In this document: positions 1 to 10,840 of the stretch, in pieces
Numbering within the stretch: the stretch's first letter is position 1
Layout: every line of letters starts with the position of its first letter
Assembly: GCF_008831285.2 (NCBI RefSeq)
Contig: NC_045149.1
Span: 8,894,417-8,954,416 of the forward strand
Origin: Nymphaea colorata
Taxonomy: Eukaryota; Streptophyta; Magnoliopsida; Nymphaeales; Nymphaeaceae
Direction: 5' to 3'
DNA: 60,000 bases
Position numbers and translations under genes: made by a program
The notes under the pieces: generated by a model
Seen by the model: only the letters and a program-made list of their open reading frames with translations
Database searches by the model: none
What the model was told of the DNA's origin: nothing

Positions 1-162
1 AAAGTTGCTTTGGGGTTTGGGTGGTCTTAGGGTACATCGCTTAATTATAGGTGATTTGACGTCTTAGAGTTGGAGAATGGCCCTCCTTTTTTTCCCCTGC
101 CTTTGAGGTTCAAAGTTGCTTTGGAGTTTTGCTTTGGAGTTTGGGTGGTCTTAGGGTATATC
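1..162. repeat. Imperfect direct repeat at window start
   Basis: A segment of about 39 bases at 1-39 (AAAGTTGCTTTGG ... GTGGTCTTAGGG) recurs at 112-162. The second copy carries a small internal duplication of GCTTTGGAGTTT. The repeat is non-coding and I recognise no family. The window edge may cut a longer array. Confidence 0.55.
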
Positions 163-560
163 TTTTTAACTGAGTGTTGTGCATGTTATCAATTTTTTGT
201 ACAACAGAAAACATTTGAACTGATGATGCATGGACAACAAGTCACTTAGGCCAACCAGCTTGTTGCTCTTCTTGTTGCTAAAGCCATCAAAAGAGGTGTA
301 AAAGTACACGCCTTGAGCTTGCGTACTTAACGAGGCTAAAAGAGTGAGGAGGCTTCCACGGTAACTATAAGAGATTTTATGGCAAGAAGTAAATCAACTC
401 ACCTTGTATGTTAACTTAGCTAGTAATATTTAAATACCATCATCATTAATTCGGTTAATAAATTTTCATTAATGAGCTGACAAAGATGTCAAAGACAAAT
501 GAGTTGTTCCTCCTGCAAACTGTTGTAGACATATGTTGAACTGGCCTGTTAAATTGATCA
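163..560. other. Intergenic, no feature recognised
   Basis: AT-rich sequence with frequent stops in all frames. I see no motif or protein similarity here. Confidence 0.4.
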
Positions 561-751
561 AGGGCGAAACCAGGATTTTTTTCAGGGCCGGGCCAAACAG
601 TCCAACCTCTGGATTTGGGTGTAGCCAAATTGAACTTGAATCCAAACAATAGGTGGAGCAACTAAAAATTTTCAATTTTTTCAATGTTTCTTTTTCCAAT
701 TTGTTGGGGTGGGGCCATGGCCTAGGCGGGCCCCCGCTCCTTCCACCCCTG
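561..751. mobile_element. MITE-like repeat, family A, copy 1
   Basis: The left end reads AGGGCGAAACCAGGATTTTT. The right end reads CGCTCCTTCCACCCCTG, which is roughly the reverse complement of a GGGGCGGAGCC-type terminus. Similar GGGGCGAAGCCA...TTTTTCAT sequences occur near 2680, 10046 and 10664, so this is a dispersed family. There is no coding capacity. It resembles the short non-autonomous DNA elements common in plant genomes. No convincing target duplication was found. Confidence 0.5.
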
Positions 752-892
752 AAACTGATGGTTCCTGCGAAAGAAATGTCATGGTTTTTTCTCACCATTA
801 AAATGTTGAAAATGCTAAATGCGATTTTTTTGGTTTTTGTTACATAAGAAAGAAAAAAGGTAAAGCACATGCCTAAAGCTTCTAAATCCTAT

Positions 893-1690
893 GGCTATAG
901 GCTGCACATGAGCCGAGTTGAGCTTGAGTTGGGTCAGCTTGAGCTCTAGTTGACTTAGAAAACTCGAACTTAAAGTTGAGTTGAACTCAACTTGATGATA
1001 CAACGTCGAGCTTGAACTCGTCTCGTTTAATTCTTTTGTGTTAAGCATGTCTTGTTCCTTTTAACTTGTTTAATTCATTAACTCTTTAGTTGAGTCTCAC
1101 TGTCAACCATCATTATGTAGTCGAGCCAAGTCAAGTTCTTACAACTCGAACTCGACTCGTTTAACATTTGGAGCATACATTTGAACTTGAGCTCAACTCA
1201 CTTACAAGCAAGTTGACTTAAAGCGGAGTTTTGACGAGTGAGTTCAAGTCAGAGCATAAGACCGATGCCATTGAATCCAAACTAGATTCTTCCTCAACAG
1301 CTAAGGTACAACAAGTAGGAATGTTCAACAAGTCGAACCGACTTGAGCTTGACTCCAGCTCGCCTCGTAAGTTAAACGAGTCGAAATCGAACTTAATTGA
1401 TAACTCGATTTTGTAAACAAGTCGAGTTCGAGTTGGATGAATTCAACTGGACTATGCTCGATTAGGCTCTTTGACACAAATACTTATTTTTGTAATTTCA
1501 AAAGCTTACAATGGGTAAAAACATAAAAATTGTAAGCAAAAGATACATATATTAAGGGACACGAGCTAGACTCAGTTAAGCGAGTTGAGCTTAAGCTCAC
1601 TTCATAAAACTCAAGTCGAGTATATGTGAGTTGAGTCGAGTTCAAGCTAATCGAGTTGGAGCTCGGCTCGCGCTTTGTACATCCCTAACA
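893..1690. mobile_element. Non-autonomous DNA element rich in GAGCTCGA/GAGTCGAG motifs
   Basis: The left end is TAGGCTGCACATGAGCCGAG. The right end, read on the minus strand, starts TAGGGATGTACAAAGCG and continues to a GAGCCGAG motif, giving an imperfect terminal inverted repeat. The interior is packed with GAGTTGAGCTTGAG and ACTCGACTCG words in both orientations, with a unique AT-rich stretch around 1480-1560. This matches the general form of plant hAT-type MITEs with subterminal repeats. No clean 8-bp target duplication is visible, so the ends are approximate. The short ORFs inside it are not genes. Confidence 0.5.
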
Positions 1691-2679
1691 ACAAGGAGTC
1701 CACGATGGGAAGCTTCATTGAACGGAAGCTGAATCACTTTTGATAGAGAAGAGTCTGGCTGTCACGGGTCGTGCGGCATCCAGGCAGGTAAATGTAAATG
1801 CTTAATTTGTGAGGTGTCTTTCTGTAAATACGGAACAAGTTTAGGATTTAAGATTCCCAAACAAAAAAGAAGAAGAAGAAATTGCTTGCGTTATAAGGAA
1901 GCCGACACCACATGTAGCGAAAAGTGATGTCCTAATAACTCATTCTTTTTTTTTTTTTTACTCTTATTATGCTCCGCCGGCGACCTCATCGTTTTCTCTT
2001 CCTCGTGTGGAGAAGCGGAGTCGTCGCCATGGCCAAGAAAAAGGCCTCATCATTACTTTATCATGACGCCGCTCGCCCCCCAAAAAACAGTTGTTCCTGT
2101 AAGTCATAAAATAGTTGTTCAACTTCTCCTGTGGAAAGATTGTTGAACTACTTTACTAAAATCTTGCCCAGCAGTTGTCTCATTTACTGATCACCGGCTC
2201 ACTTCTGAAAATAACAGAAAACGTTATAAAATGGGGTTTCAGTAAATAAGAAAAAGAGATTTCAGCTTTCAAAGAAATTCTCCGAGACTAACTGAAAATG
2301 TTCATTCTAAACGGAAAATGACAAGAAATGTCTTTTTTGAATGACAAAATCATCTTTCATCAGTTACTGGAAGAGTGGCTCTTTCTAAGAGGTATTTTTA
2401 TCATTTAACATTAAAAGTTGGTGTTTTTCTGTTAGTAAGCGGCTCGCTTTGAGAATTTCTCTTTAAAAGTTAGGGTGGCATGGGCAATTTTTTCACATTT
2501 TTAATAATAAATTTATATATCAAAACAATCCATAGCTACATAAAGAAGGTAACAGCTTGTGGCCCGGAACAAGGGAAGTGGTTAAATTAATGCATTGCTT
2601 GTTAAATGGAAGATTCTTTCCTTGTAAGGGTAAAAATGAAATCTGGTTAAATAAAAAATTACCCAAATGCTCTTCTAGT
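1691..2679. other. Intergenic; one small GC-richer patch
   Basis: Mostly AT-rich and non-coding. A GC-richer patch at about 1970-2080 contains a short open frame starting ATGGCCAAGAAAAAGGCC near 2029, which closes within about 30 codons. I do not regard it as a gene. Confidence 0.35.
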
Positions 2680-2852
2680 CAGGGGTGGAGACAAGGGCGG
2701 TGGGCAAGGGCCTACCCCTACCTCAATTTCTTTTTTTAACCATGTCAATTTTTAAAAAAAAAAATTATCTTATGTAAAAATTTTGTCAAAATTTTGAAAC
2801 TATAATTCGGCCCCCTTCATGAAAAATTTTATTAGAAAACTCCTCCCGATCT
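2680..2852. mobile_element. MITE-like repeat, family A, copy 2
   Basis: It begins CAGGGGTGGAGACAAGGG. Towards its right end the minus strand reads like the family A core: TTTTTCATGAAGGGGG, then a GAATTATAGTTTCAAAATTTT stretch. The right terminus is decayed (CTCCTCCC). It is related to the copies at 561, 10046 and 10664. Confidence 0.45.
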
Positions 2853-4375
2853 AGAATGCCATCTAAGGATGTGTTTTTGAATGGAGAGAAAACCGCCTTA
2901 TGACATGATCAATCTCTTTTTTACGCTTTTTTGCCTCTAACAAAATATTTGTCATTAAAATTTATTAACTTATATTGTTACCAGAAATAGACGCTTGATC
3001 TGAGAAGAGCTTTAGTTAACTGTTTGCTTTCCCTTTCTTTTTATGCCAAGATTGGCTTAGAAAGATCACGACTTTCCCTTTCTTTTTATGTCAAGATTGG
3101 CTTTGAAAGATCACAACTGGCTTATTAGATGTCGTCCAATCCATTGTCAAATGAATGTGTTTAAAAGTTTATATTCTCGAAGTTGTGTGAGATGACTTTG
3201 TCTATAAACGTTCAAGTAAACGGAAGATGGGGTTCAAGTTAATCTGGCGCATTTGATCTCTTGGTGAGCACTGACAATTAGTGTTGCATTGTATTCCTCG
3301 CCAAGAATATAATGTTTTTAGCTATGTTGTTAGAATCGCCTTAGTTGGCAGATTCGAATTGAATCAATTTCAAGCTTATTTAGTTTTGCGACCAATTTGA
3401 GGGTGCCACATGTTTGATTTTCAGTATTTGAAAAAATATGTTAAGATTTTTTTTACATCTTAATTAGTTTGTATATACCTTTATTTATTTTTAAATGACC
3501 ATTTAAAAGTTTTGTTGAACAATTCACCTGTACCTATAAGAATCTTAAAAAAAGCACCCAACATGCGCCTTTGATTGAGATGGGATCTAGAATTTACACT
3601 CAACTAGTTTCTATTGTCTAACTATCAGAATCTCATTTCTATTCGTCTGAATTAGGAAATGTGAATAATCTAACATATGAAAACATCTTTATTAATTAAA
3701 ACTAAAGCAGTTTCTTCCTTTGAAAAAAGTTGAGTGCGTTTTCTTTTTTTTCCTTTTGTTGATAAAGAATCTGCAAGTCAACTCATAATGGCAAGTGTTT
3801 TTTCCTCCTTTTTAAGTTCTATCATATTTTTTAGGTTCTCTTCGAGTCAGATGGATCCATATTTGAGGTAATGTATAGATAAGTTATTGTTCGATTCTAT
3901 CAAATTTTGTCAAACGATTATGTTTTCGTTCTTTTTTTGGAAGGATAACTTTAATTTTTGACAGACATTTAAAGCAACGGATATAAATTTGAAAATCTTC
4001 TTAATTATAGAAAACTGCCTACAACTGACATAAAGAACATAACTTTTCCATAGGGAAAACCTATTCTCAACCTTACCTTTTGCCTTAATGCAAACAAGAA
4101 CTAACTTTTTGTGTTTTTTGTGTTTTCTTAATTAGGACAACTATTCTAAGGCAAGCACCGAGAGAACAACTTCATCCAACCCCACCTCTATGCTATGGGC
4201 CCGCGACCTAGCATGTCCTAATAGTGGGCCTACATGTATATAAAAGATATAGAGATGCCGTGGATAAACCGAAGCCCCTCTCCCAATCCGCTTGTCCTTA
4301 GGATGTACAGTTGTTTCGGAAGTTGGGTGAATTTATAGTTACTCCTTTCAACTCGAATCATTTGTTGAATTTCTC
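2853..4375. other. Intergenic, AT-rich
   Basis: No coding region is recognised. It includes a 45-bp tandem duplication, annotated separately, and many A/T homopolymer runs. Confidence 0.4.
3028..3117. repeat. 45-bp tandem duplication (two copies)
   Basis: The copies are 3028-3072 and 3073-3117, each starting TTTCCCTTTCTTTTTATG and running through CAAGATTGGCTT to GAAAGATCAC. They differ at a few positions. Non-coding. Confidence 0.8.
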
Positions 4376-4456
4376 ATATATATATATATACATATATATA
4401 TATATGTGTGTGTGTGAGAGAGAGAGAGAGGGAGGGAGAGAGAGAGAGAGAGAGAG
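4376..4456. repeat. Compound microsatellite (TA)n-(GT)n-(GA)n
   Basis: A TA run interrupted by one CA is followed by TGTGTGTG and then a GA tract with two GGG interruptions. A second (AT)n run lies at about 4780-4812. Confidence 0.9.
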
Positions 4457-4494
4457 GGACACATCCACGTGATGGTGATTGAACATGAAACAAC

Positions 4495-4756
4495 TTGACT
4501 CACTCCCACATTGAGCTCGAGCATATGCTTCGACAGATTTCAACCTGGACCTTAACAGTTTTGGTTGACTCACTCCCACATTGAGCTCGACCATTTGCTC
4601 CGACAGATCTTAACTCGCACCTTAACAGTTTTGGTTTCAATTTGATCAAAACTACAAAGCAAAACAACCAACTACGTAACAACGCCTTTGTAGGTTCTCT
4701 AAGCTTACTCGCAATCTTAAATACAAAACTAAACTTTTCAAAATGTGGTGTTATAA
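4495..4756 (-). mobile_element. LTR-like remnant related to the TRIM at 46 kb, with internal 70-bp duplication
   Basis: The sequence carries the same order of words as the terminal repeats at 46109-46553: ACTCACTCCCACATTGAGCT, then CTTAACAGTTTTGG, AACAACCAACTA, CTAAACTTTTCAAAATG and a GGTGTTATA end. The first part is present twice in tandem (4496-4565 and 4566-4635, 70-bp unit). I read it as a diverged solo terminal repeat. Orientation is given by analogy with the 46-kb element. Confidence 0.4.
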
Positions 4757-4776
4757 GCTAGAGTCCAAATGGTGTG

Positions 4777-4814
<38 letters not shown>

Positions 4815-5255
4815 ATGCCAACTGGATGGTTGAATATTTAAAGCTGTGACTGAATATAATATCATAAAATGTTGTTAGTGTTCTTGGTAAATAGTATTTT
4901 CATCCATAATTTTAAAATATTTTAGCATTGGACAACATCCGGCAGCTGGCGATATATAAACGTGGGTGGATGAGTACCAAACGATACGAGGTACCCGCAT
5001 TACCGATACGGCTTCAACGTGATAATAACAAGGCTGAAGATAAAAATGAAATTGGAAAACTTGGAAAAGGGAGGAGGAAATCAAAAAATAACAAATATGG
5101 TGGGGATTATCATAGAAAAAGTGTCCTAACAAGGCAATATTTTATCGAACGTTTCCTGCATTCCCTTACTTTTGCCTTTCTGCACCCAAATGCTTCCTTC
5201 CATTGCACGCCTCTTCAATTTTGTCAACCTCTCTCCCTCCTCCTTCTCCCATCTC

Positions 5256-5331
5256 CTGATCCTCCCTCTTTGTTTTTGCAGTCGCTCCGATCCCTGATCA
5301 TCCCTCTTTGTTTTTGCAGTTACCCCGATCC
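5256..5331 (+). repeat. 38-bp tandem duplication in the 5' region of the first SMR-like gene
   Basis: The copies are 5256-5293 and 5294-5331. Each begins CTGATC, runs through CCCTCTTTGTTTTTGCAGT and ends CCGATCC. Each copy contains a pyrimidine tract plus TTGCAG, so the duplication doubles a plausible 3' splice acceptor 50-100 bases upstream of the ATG at 5383. Whether a 5' UTR intron exists here is unknown. Confidence 0.85.
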
Positions 5332-5382
5332 CTTCCTTGATCTTCTGCGCTGAGCCTCTCGTCTCCGAGGATTCGATCCGCC

Positions 5383-5745
5383 ATGTCTGCTTCGGAAGGT
5401 GCAGCACCGGGCGATCAATTCAACTCCGATCTTCGACAGATCTCTGAGCCGCAAGAAACAGCTTCCTCCTCCGGTGGCGACGCCCGAGATGTCGTCGAGA
5501 ACGCTGATCCGGAGATGTTCGTGACGCCGCCGTCGACGCCGCATCGCATACCGCCGCCCACGACCTGTCCGCCTGCGCCGAGGAGGCCCAGGCCCAAGAG
5601 GAGGAACTACGAGGCCGGAGTGATGATCCGGCCGTTTCATCTGACTATGGAGGAAATCTTGTCCGCCTGGCAGACGAGGAGCGGCCGCCGGATTCCTTAC
5701 CGGAGAATTCGGCTCTGGAAGTCCGGCAGGTGTATGAGATTTTAG
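5383..5745 (+). CDS. SIAMESE-RELATED (SMR)-type cyclin-dependent kinase inhibitor, copy 1
   Basis: A single-exon frame of 120 codons plus stop. SMR proteins are small plant CDK-cyclin inhibitors that restrain mitotic entry and promote endoreduplication in the nucleus. The diagnostic block is at residues 47-70: a TPPSTPHRIPP segment followed by CPPAPRRPRP, matching the conserved TP...(H/R)IP...CPPAPRK.RP core of the family. A basic stretch (KRR) follows, then a short FHLTMEEILSAW element near residues 84-95, in the place where family members have their second conserved cyclin-interaction-like motif. The N-terminus is acidic and serine-rich. The base composition is clearly GC-richer than the flanks. 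The start is the first ATG of the frame in a favourable context (CCATGT), and the second copy begins with the same MS.SE pattern. Length fits the family (about 100-130 residues). The exact SMR subgroup was not determined. Confidence 0.85.
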   Translation: MSASEGAAPGDQFNSDLRQISEPQETASSSGGDARDVVENADPEMFVTPPSTPHRIPPPTTCPPAPRRPRPKRRNYEAGVMIRPFHLTMEEILSAWQTRSGRRIPYRRIRLWKSGRCMRF

Positions 5746-7330
5746 CTTTTGACTTTCAAGAAAAGGATTGGTTCTCGATAAAGGAACGGACAATCGGGAT
5801 TGGGGAGGTTTACAGCACTCAACATTCTTCTTGTCTCTTTTGTTTCTTTCTTTCTTTCTTTCTTTTTCTCCTGGAGAGATATACCTGGAAATAGGAAACC
5901 CTAGATACCAATGTGAAGTTGATTATCACGTATCTTTGTTAATGGTGTTACTTGTACCAAATATTTGGAGCTTAGGGTTTCCATCAGAAAAAAAGCTGCG
6001 GAATATTGAGGGAAGAGGTAGGTTTTAAAACTTTTTTACCTTCATGGAAACTGGGCACCGATTGCAGGAGACTTTCTCCTTCAACGATGGTGTCACTGAT
6101 CTAATCGCCAATTTGTGCGGTCCGGGAAATATACTGAATAATATGTATATTAAATTTCGATAAGGGTTTTATTTTTTTTTATTTTTCAACCAATTTAAAA
6201 TGCTTCATTTTTTTAATTAGAAAAACAATAAAGAACGATATGTATCGGCCTACTGATGATCAAACCAATATGAAGCCGACATCAACATTCACAAATGGGT
6301 GGAGAGTAGACTTTCAAGTATACACAGCTTCAATGAAGTAATGGGGCTATTTGCATTGGTTTTTAATGTATAATAAAGCAAAAGGCATTAATAGGCGTGC
6401 ATAATTTGTTGGGGATAACATCATCAAATAATGAAATTCTAGCTGCCATTTGAAAGAATCACAAACAACATACCACGCAAATAAAACTTATCTTACTAAT
6501 AATATAAGGAAAAGTTTTGAATTACAGGCGAACACCTTGAATCAGTTATGGTATCCGGGATTTGTATATCGAAGGACAACTTGTTTCAGCAATGTTCAAA
6601 CTTAACCTGGGGAAGTTAATCACGGGGGGAATTCTTGGCATCCGCCACCGCCTTTCCTTATATAATGTGCAGGATTATAAGTTCAAGAGAAGGTAGTTGA
6701 AGTTCAGCACGTGTTTGCATGTTACCGTGTTCATTGTGTTTCACGTCACCCAACCAGGGAGGCCGTGTCTTATCTCCGCATTTTTACGACGGTCACTTTC
6801 AAAGGTAAGGTCAAGATTGGTGAAGGCAGAGAGGTGGTTACGTGCACGGCTGGTATGGACAGTGTGCAACAACTTTTTGTGCATTACATTGGCCCACTTT
6901 CATTGAATTCCCGATCCATTCTTAAGAGTAAGTGCATATAACCAGCTTTTTGGTAACTGTATCTTACTGCAGTAACTTTTCTAAGTAAGCGAGAGAGACC
7001 TCAAAGTGAGTAGAATTTTTCACCCAACCACTTATCCTTGTAAGCATAAAGTTTACTTTAGACTGTTGAAGAATGTTGTTTTTACTTTTAACTTGTGCAT
7101 CTGTAACTTTTTTTTTACAGTACAAGTATTGACCAAGTAACACTCCAACTACACAGTAACTCTCATCGTTGTTAGTGATCCCAAAGGAGAACACAAAATT
7201 GAGTTGAAAGGAAATTGACAATAACCGTAAGCAAGAATCAAAAAAATTCTTTGCCTTCCTTACTCTTCATTGGTTCCCTCCATTATTTCGAAATCAAAAC
7301 TTCCTTCACACGCCTCCCCCCCACTTGGAC
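5746..7330. other. Spacer between the two SMR-like genes
   Basis: It begins with the probable 3' UTR of copy 1, including a (TTTC)n tract near 5844-5870. The rest is AT-rich. A 77-codon open stretch near 6700-6940 (TTVTFKGKVKIGEGREVVT) is GC-richer than its surroundings but lacks a recognised domain or clear gene structure. I leave it unassigned. Confidence 0.4.
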
Positions 7331-7427
7331 ACTATACATACATGGAAGTCTCCCTCCCTCTCTCAGTCAAATACTTCTTCTTCTTCTTATGTAGATCTTG
7401 AACTTGAGATTAATGTTGTGAACAGCC
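7260..7427 (+). promoter_or_regulatory. Probable core promoter and 5' UTR of the second SMR-like gene
   Basis: A pyrimidine-rich stretch at 7255-7320, including CCTTCACACGCCTCCCC, resembles the region upstream of copy 1 at about 5160-5215 (CCTTCC...GCACGCCTC), as expected from a tandem duplication. CTATACATAC near 7331 is a weak TATA candidate, followed by CTCCCTCCCTCTCTC and (TTC)n. The transcription start is inferred. Confidence 0.35.
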
Positions 7428-7805
7428 ATGTCTGTTTCAGAGGATGCGGCAAGGAAAGACCTGCTGAGCTCTGACCGTCGAGAGAATCTGGAGCCACCTG
7501 AAACCGCCAACTCGCCCCCCGCCCAAGGAGACGCCGAGGGCGCTGATCCGCTGACGCCTTCCGTGACAACGACGTCCACGCCGCATCGCATACCGCCGGC
7601 ATCCAGCTGCCCGCCTGCACCGAGGAAGCCGAGGCCGACGTCGCTCACCTGCGGGAGGAACAACGACGCGTCCGCGACCACTTTGATTCATCTCACCGCG
7701 GAGGAAATCGAAGCCGCGTGGCAGCCGAGGCGCGGTAGCCAAAACCACGGGAGAATTCGGCGCCGGCGGTCGGAGAAGTATACGAAATCTAGGAATTTTC
7801 TTTGA
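7428..7805 (+). CDS. SIAMESE-RELATED (SMR)-type cyclin-dependent kinase inhibitor, copy 2
   Basis: A single-exon frame of 125 codons plus stop, about 1.7 kb downstream of copy 1 on the same strand. It has the same layout as copy 1: N-terminal MSVSEDAAR, an ETANSPP acidic/serine segment, the core TPHRIPPASSCPPAPRKPRP near residues 51-70, then IHLTAEEIEAAWQPR near 87-101 and an arginine-rich tail (GRIRRRRSEKYTK) that could act as a nuclear localisation signal. The core is closer to the canonical CPPAPRKPRP than copy 1. Intact frame, shared motif order and similar upstream sequence point to a local tandem duplicate that has since diverged. Expected role: inhibition of CDK-cyclin complexes in the nucleus. 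Confidence 0.85.
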   Translation: MSVSEDAARKDLLSSDRRENLEPPETANSPPAQGDAEGADPLTPSVTTTSTPHRIPPASSCPPAPRKPRPTSLTCGRNNDASATTLIHLTAEEIEAAWQPRRGSQNHGRIRRRRSEKYTKSRNFL

Positions 7806-9042
7806 TGGGTGGTGGTGGCTGTCATCAATAATCATCCCCCTTTTCTTTATTTTTTCCAATTATTCTGGATGAAGGGACGGCCCTTGTGATTTTGGGAGGC
7901 ATGCACCGTCACCTTCTTGGTTCTCAGGATTTCCTGTCTTCGCCGGGAAGTGTCGGTGAAATTTTTTAACCGCATCTCCGGTGGGAACTCTCCCGGGAAA
8001 TTTACGTGGGATCGAGTGTTTTTAATTTTATATTTCTACGCTTCTCTTGATTGCTTGGAGACGGAGAATATTCGAGGAGAAGTCGCTTTCAAACCCCCAC
8101 GAATTCTTCACCGTTCCCCAAATACTGAGTACTTTTTCAATCAGCTGAGCTGCACACCGAGTAACAAATGAGAGCAAGTGTTTCATACTTTTTTATAATT
8201 CCAAGTATTGAATTCCTCTCGCATCAGAAACCTGGAAAAGAATTTGCATGAACAATTTTTATATTTATTAATAAATTAATTAATTAATATTTCAAATTAA
8301 CTAAATTAATTTATATTTATATAATTAATTAATTTATAATTACAGCTTTTCATTTTTAAGGACTTCCGCGTACCTAACCTGAGTCGGGCTGCAGCTATAA
8401 AAGAGGGTTTTCTGGACGGTTCTTGGACATATGATAATATATATGAAAAAATTAATTTTCATTATATTTATATATAATTTTTGTTATAAATATTAAATCT
8501 GGTTTTCGATCGGTTGGCGTAGCCCGTTGCCCATCCTTAAGCTTGATCGTTTATTAGCCAAATTGTCTGAAAAATCAAGTTCATTTTTCAAAAGAAAAAA
8601 AGATATGTAACTAAAAGAAATTAAAAATATCAAAAACTAAAATATTTTCAAAATAGCTGAAAGGTAACCTGTGGCTTTTTTTGTTGGACCACTGAATCGA
8701 ACCGGTATCGGCCGATCCAGGGCAAGTCGAGTCGAGTGAATCAGCACTGCCAGCTTCTTGAGATCAACGCTTGGTCGTTTGACTAACGAGGGTTTTGGAG
8801 AAAGTCTTCTTCATTTACCCATTCATAAATTGCCAAAAATTTTAAGTAAGCTATGAAAATCTCCAAACAGGAAGTGAATTGGCTTCTCATACGTAAAAGA
8901 GCCATTAAATTTAATTCTTAGTTTGCCAACGATTCACAAATTCAATTCTTGAGCTACAAAAACATATCCTTAGTTTGATGTTCGAAAAAACTATCATGGT
9001 CAATTGATCTATACAGTCTAATTGATTGCCTGAAACTAGTTA
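7806..9042. other. Intergenic, AT-rich
   Basis: 3' flank of the second SMR-like gene, then AT-rich sequence including a TAATTAATTAAT-rich stretch at about 8265-8340 and further TA-rich DNA to 8500. No gene recognised. Confidence 0.4.
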
Positions 9043-9270
9043 GGGCTGCGCGCAAGCCGATTGAAGCTCGAGTTGAGCCAGCTCGAGCTTGACTCGACTC
9101 AGAAAACGAGCTCGACAGAAGAAGATCAGGCTCCAACTTGACTCGTTTAACTTGCTTGATTCAAGTTCTTACAACTTGAACTAGCATAGATTTGAATTCG
9201 AAGTTGACTCATTTATAAACGAGATGCTTTTAACGAGCAAGTTAGAGCTGAGCTCGATGTGGCTCGACTC
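9043..9270. mobile_element. Truncated copy of the GAGCTCGA-rich DNA element
   Basis: It begins TAGGGCTGCGCGCAAGCCGA and continues with GAAGCTCGAGTTGAGCC and GAGCTCGATGTGGCTCGA words, like the element at 893-1690. The right terminal repeat was not found, so it is likely truncated. The 60-codon minus-strand frame across it is not a gene. Confidence 0.45.
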
Positions 9271-10018
9271 CTCATACAGTACTATATCTGAAAAGACAAC
9301 TAATTTAAGAGTATGAGACTGTGGGCTTGTGTGGGCAGTTGCCTGTACAAACCTACAAAAAGTTACTTATTTCTATATTTGTCATTTACGAATTGTTGCC
9401 TCTTAAAATTCTAAAACAACTACTACTGCCCCTTTGCTAAAAATTTCTTGCTTCTCCCCGAGTATGACTAATGCTTCTCCCAGCTGGGTGTTAGTCTGTT
9501 AGTCTTTCAGATGTTTTTTTTTTCCTATTTTTTTCTTTAGATATGTTGTATGCAGACTTACTTGGGGCATTTTAAGTGTGTTTGATAACTTCGGATATCA
9601 GATATCGAATCTGAGGCTGATACAAGATTCTTCTATATAAGACCCACGTAGTAAACAAACACTGGATTTTATTATCATGTAAAAAAAATAGATTTAAAAT
9701 TATCTCAAATCCGAGATAATCAAATGCCCCTATTTGGTCTTATTTTGCATCCTAACATTTTGTCTGTGTTGAAGGCCCAACGAACACATGCAAAATCTGG
9801 TGTGGATGTCAATGTCAAACCTCACCTAAATTGTAGCCAAAGTCTGCTAAGTCATGAAGATATTCCAAGTTAGTTATGTGTTTCTCAAATTACAGAATTG
9901 ACCTGAAAAGGGTTAAAAAAAACTACGACAAAATGTACAAATGAGAGTTATTTTCCCATTTTATCCTCCATAGAGAGGGGCAACGATGTTGTTACGAGCA
10001 TGCCAAATACACCTTTGT
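9271..10018. other. Intergenic, nothing recognised
   Basis: AT-rich with stops in all frames. No repeat or motif is seen. Confidence 0.4.
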
Positions 10019-10019
10019 C

Positions 10020-10390
10020 TAGGGGTGGGCATAGAACCATGCAGGGTTGGAGCGAGAAATTTTTCATGAGAGGGCTGAATTAAAGTTTCTAAATTTTGAT
10101 TATGGCCCAATATCATTTTTTAAAATTTTTATATAAAACAAATAAAAATTTATATGTAATTTTTTTTAAAAAAAAAAAATGAGATGGGGCCAAGGCTTAT
10201 GTGGTCCCTATCTTGGCTTCACCCCAAAAGCCAGATATGTGATGTATAATTATATATATTTATATGTCAAATTATATTAAAATTTTTAATTTAATCAGGC
10301 CGAGCTGTGGTCACAGGCAGCAGCTCGGCCCGAGCCCAACTTCTTATTGGCCAGGAACAGGCCATGCGGGCCCGATGCACAGCTTATACT
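10020..10390. mobile_element. hAT-like MITE with a nested family A copy
   Basis: The outer start TAGGGGTGGGCATAG resembles plant hAT MITE ends. An end-like GGGCCCGATGCACAGC lies near 10370-10385, similar in type to the right end of the element at 21457. Inside, 10046-10228 looks like a family A MITE: GCAGGGTTGGAGCGAG, then AATTTTTCATGAG at the left, and CTTGGCTTCACCCC at the right. A GGCCGAGCTG ... CAGCTCGGCC inverted repeat sits near 10299-10329. Boundaries are uncertain. Confidence 0.4.
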
Positions 10391-10663
10391 TTGACTCCCA
10401 CACAGACTTTGAAGAATTATATAAGATAAGACAAATTGACTTAGATCAAACAAGAAAAAGGACAAATCAAATCTACCCACAAACCCAGTATCGTTCATTT
10501 TAGATTTTCAGAACAGTTTCATGTTTCAATCCAAACTCACGTCGAATGAGAAGTAGAATGTTCTTGAACAATTTACCATGCCAAGCCCTTTCATCAATCA
10601 AGTGTATAGATCAGATCCAGTAATTGCGGAAGCGGGTATCAGTGGTTGGAATATTGGTGTTAA

Positions 10664-10840
10664 CAGGGGCGAAGCCAAGAATTTTTCATTGCAGAGCAGA
10701 ACTATAGTTTTAAAATTTTTACGAGGGCTGAAATAAAATTTTTATATACATTAAGCTAAAATTTTTGAAATTTACATACAAATTTTAGTATTGTTTAAAA
10801 ATTTGAGTAGGAGCCAAGGTTCGTGCCGACATCTTAATGA
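10664..10840. mobile_element. MITE-like repeat, family A, copy 4
   Basis: It starts CAGGGGCGAAGCCAAGAATT followed by TTTCATTG, then TATAGTTTTAAAATTTTTAC and GAGGGCTGAA. The right side has GGAGCCAAGGTTCG. Non-coding, same family as the copies at 561, 2680 and 10046. Confidence 0.5.

Noticed and set aside
469-870. 133-codon minus-strand frame
   Set aside because: It spans the family A MITE at 561-751 and shows no protein family.
4928-5353. 141-codon frame just upstream of the first SMR-like gene
   Set aside because: It runs through the AT-rich flank and the CT-rich duplicated 5' region, has no motif and ends before the SMR ATG. Better explained as promoter and leader.
6697-6941. Exon-like 69-77 codon frames between the SMR-like genes
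   Set aside because: Two overlapping frames with no recognised family and no matching neighbouring exons. Not enough to call a gene.
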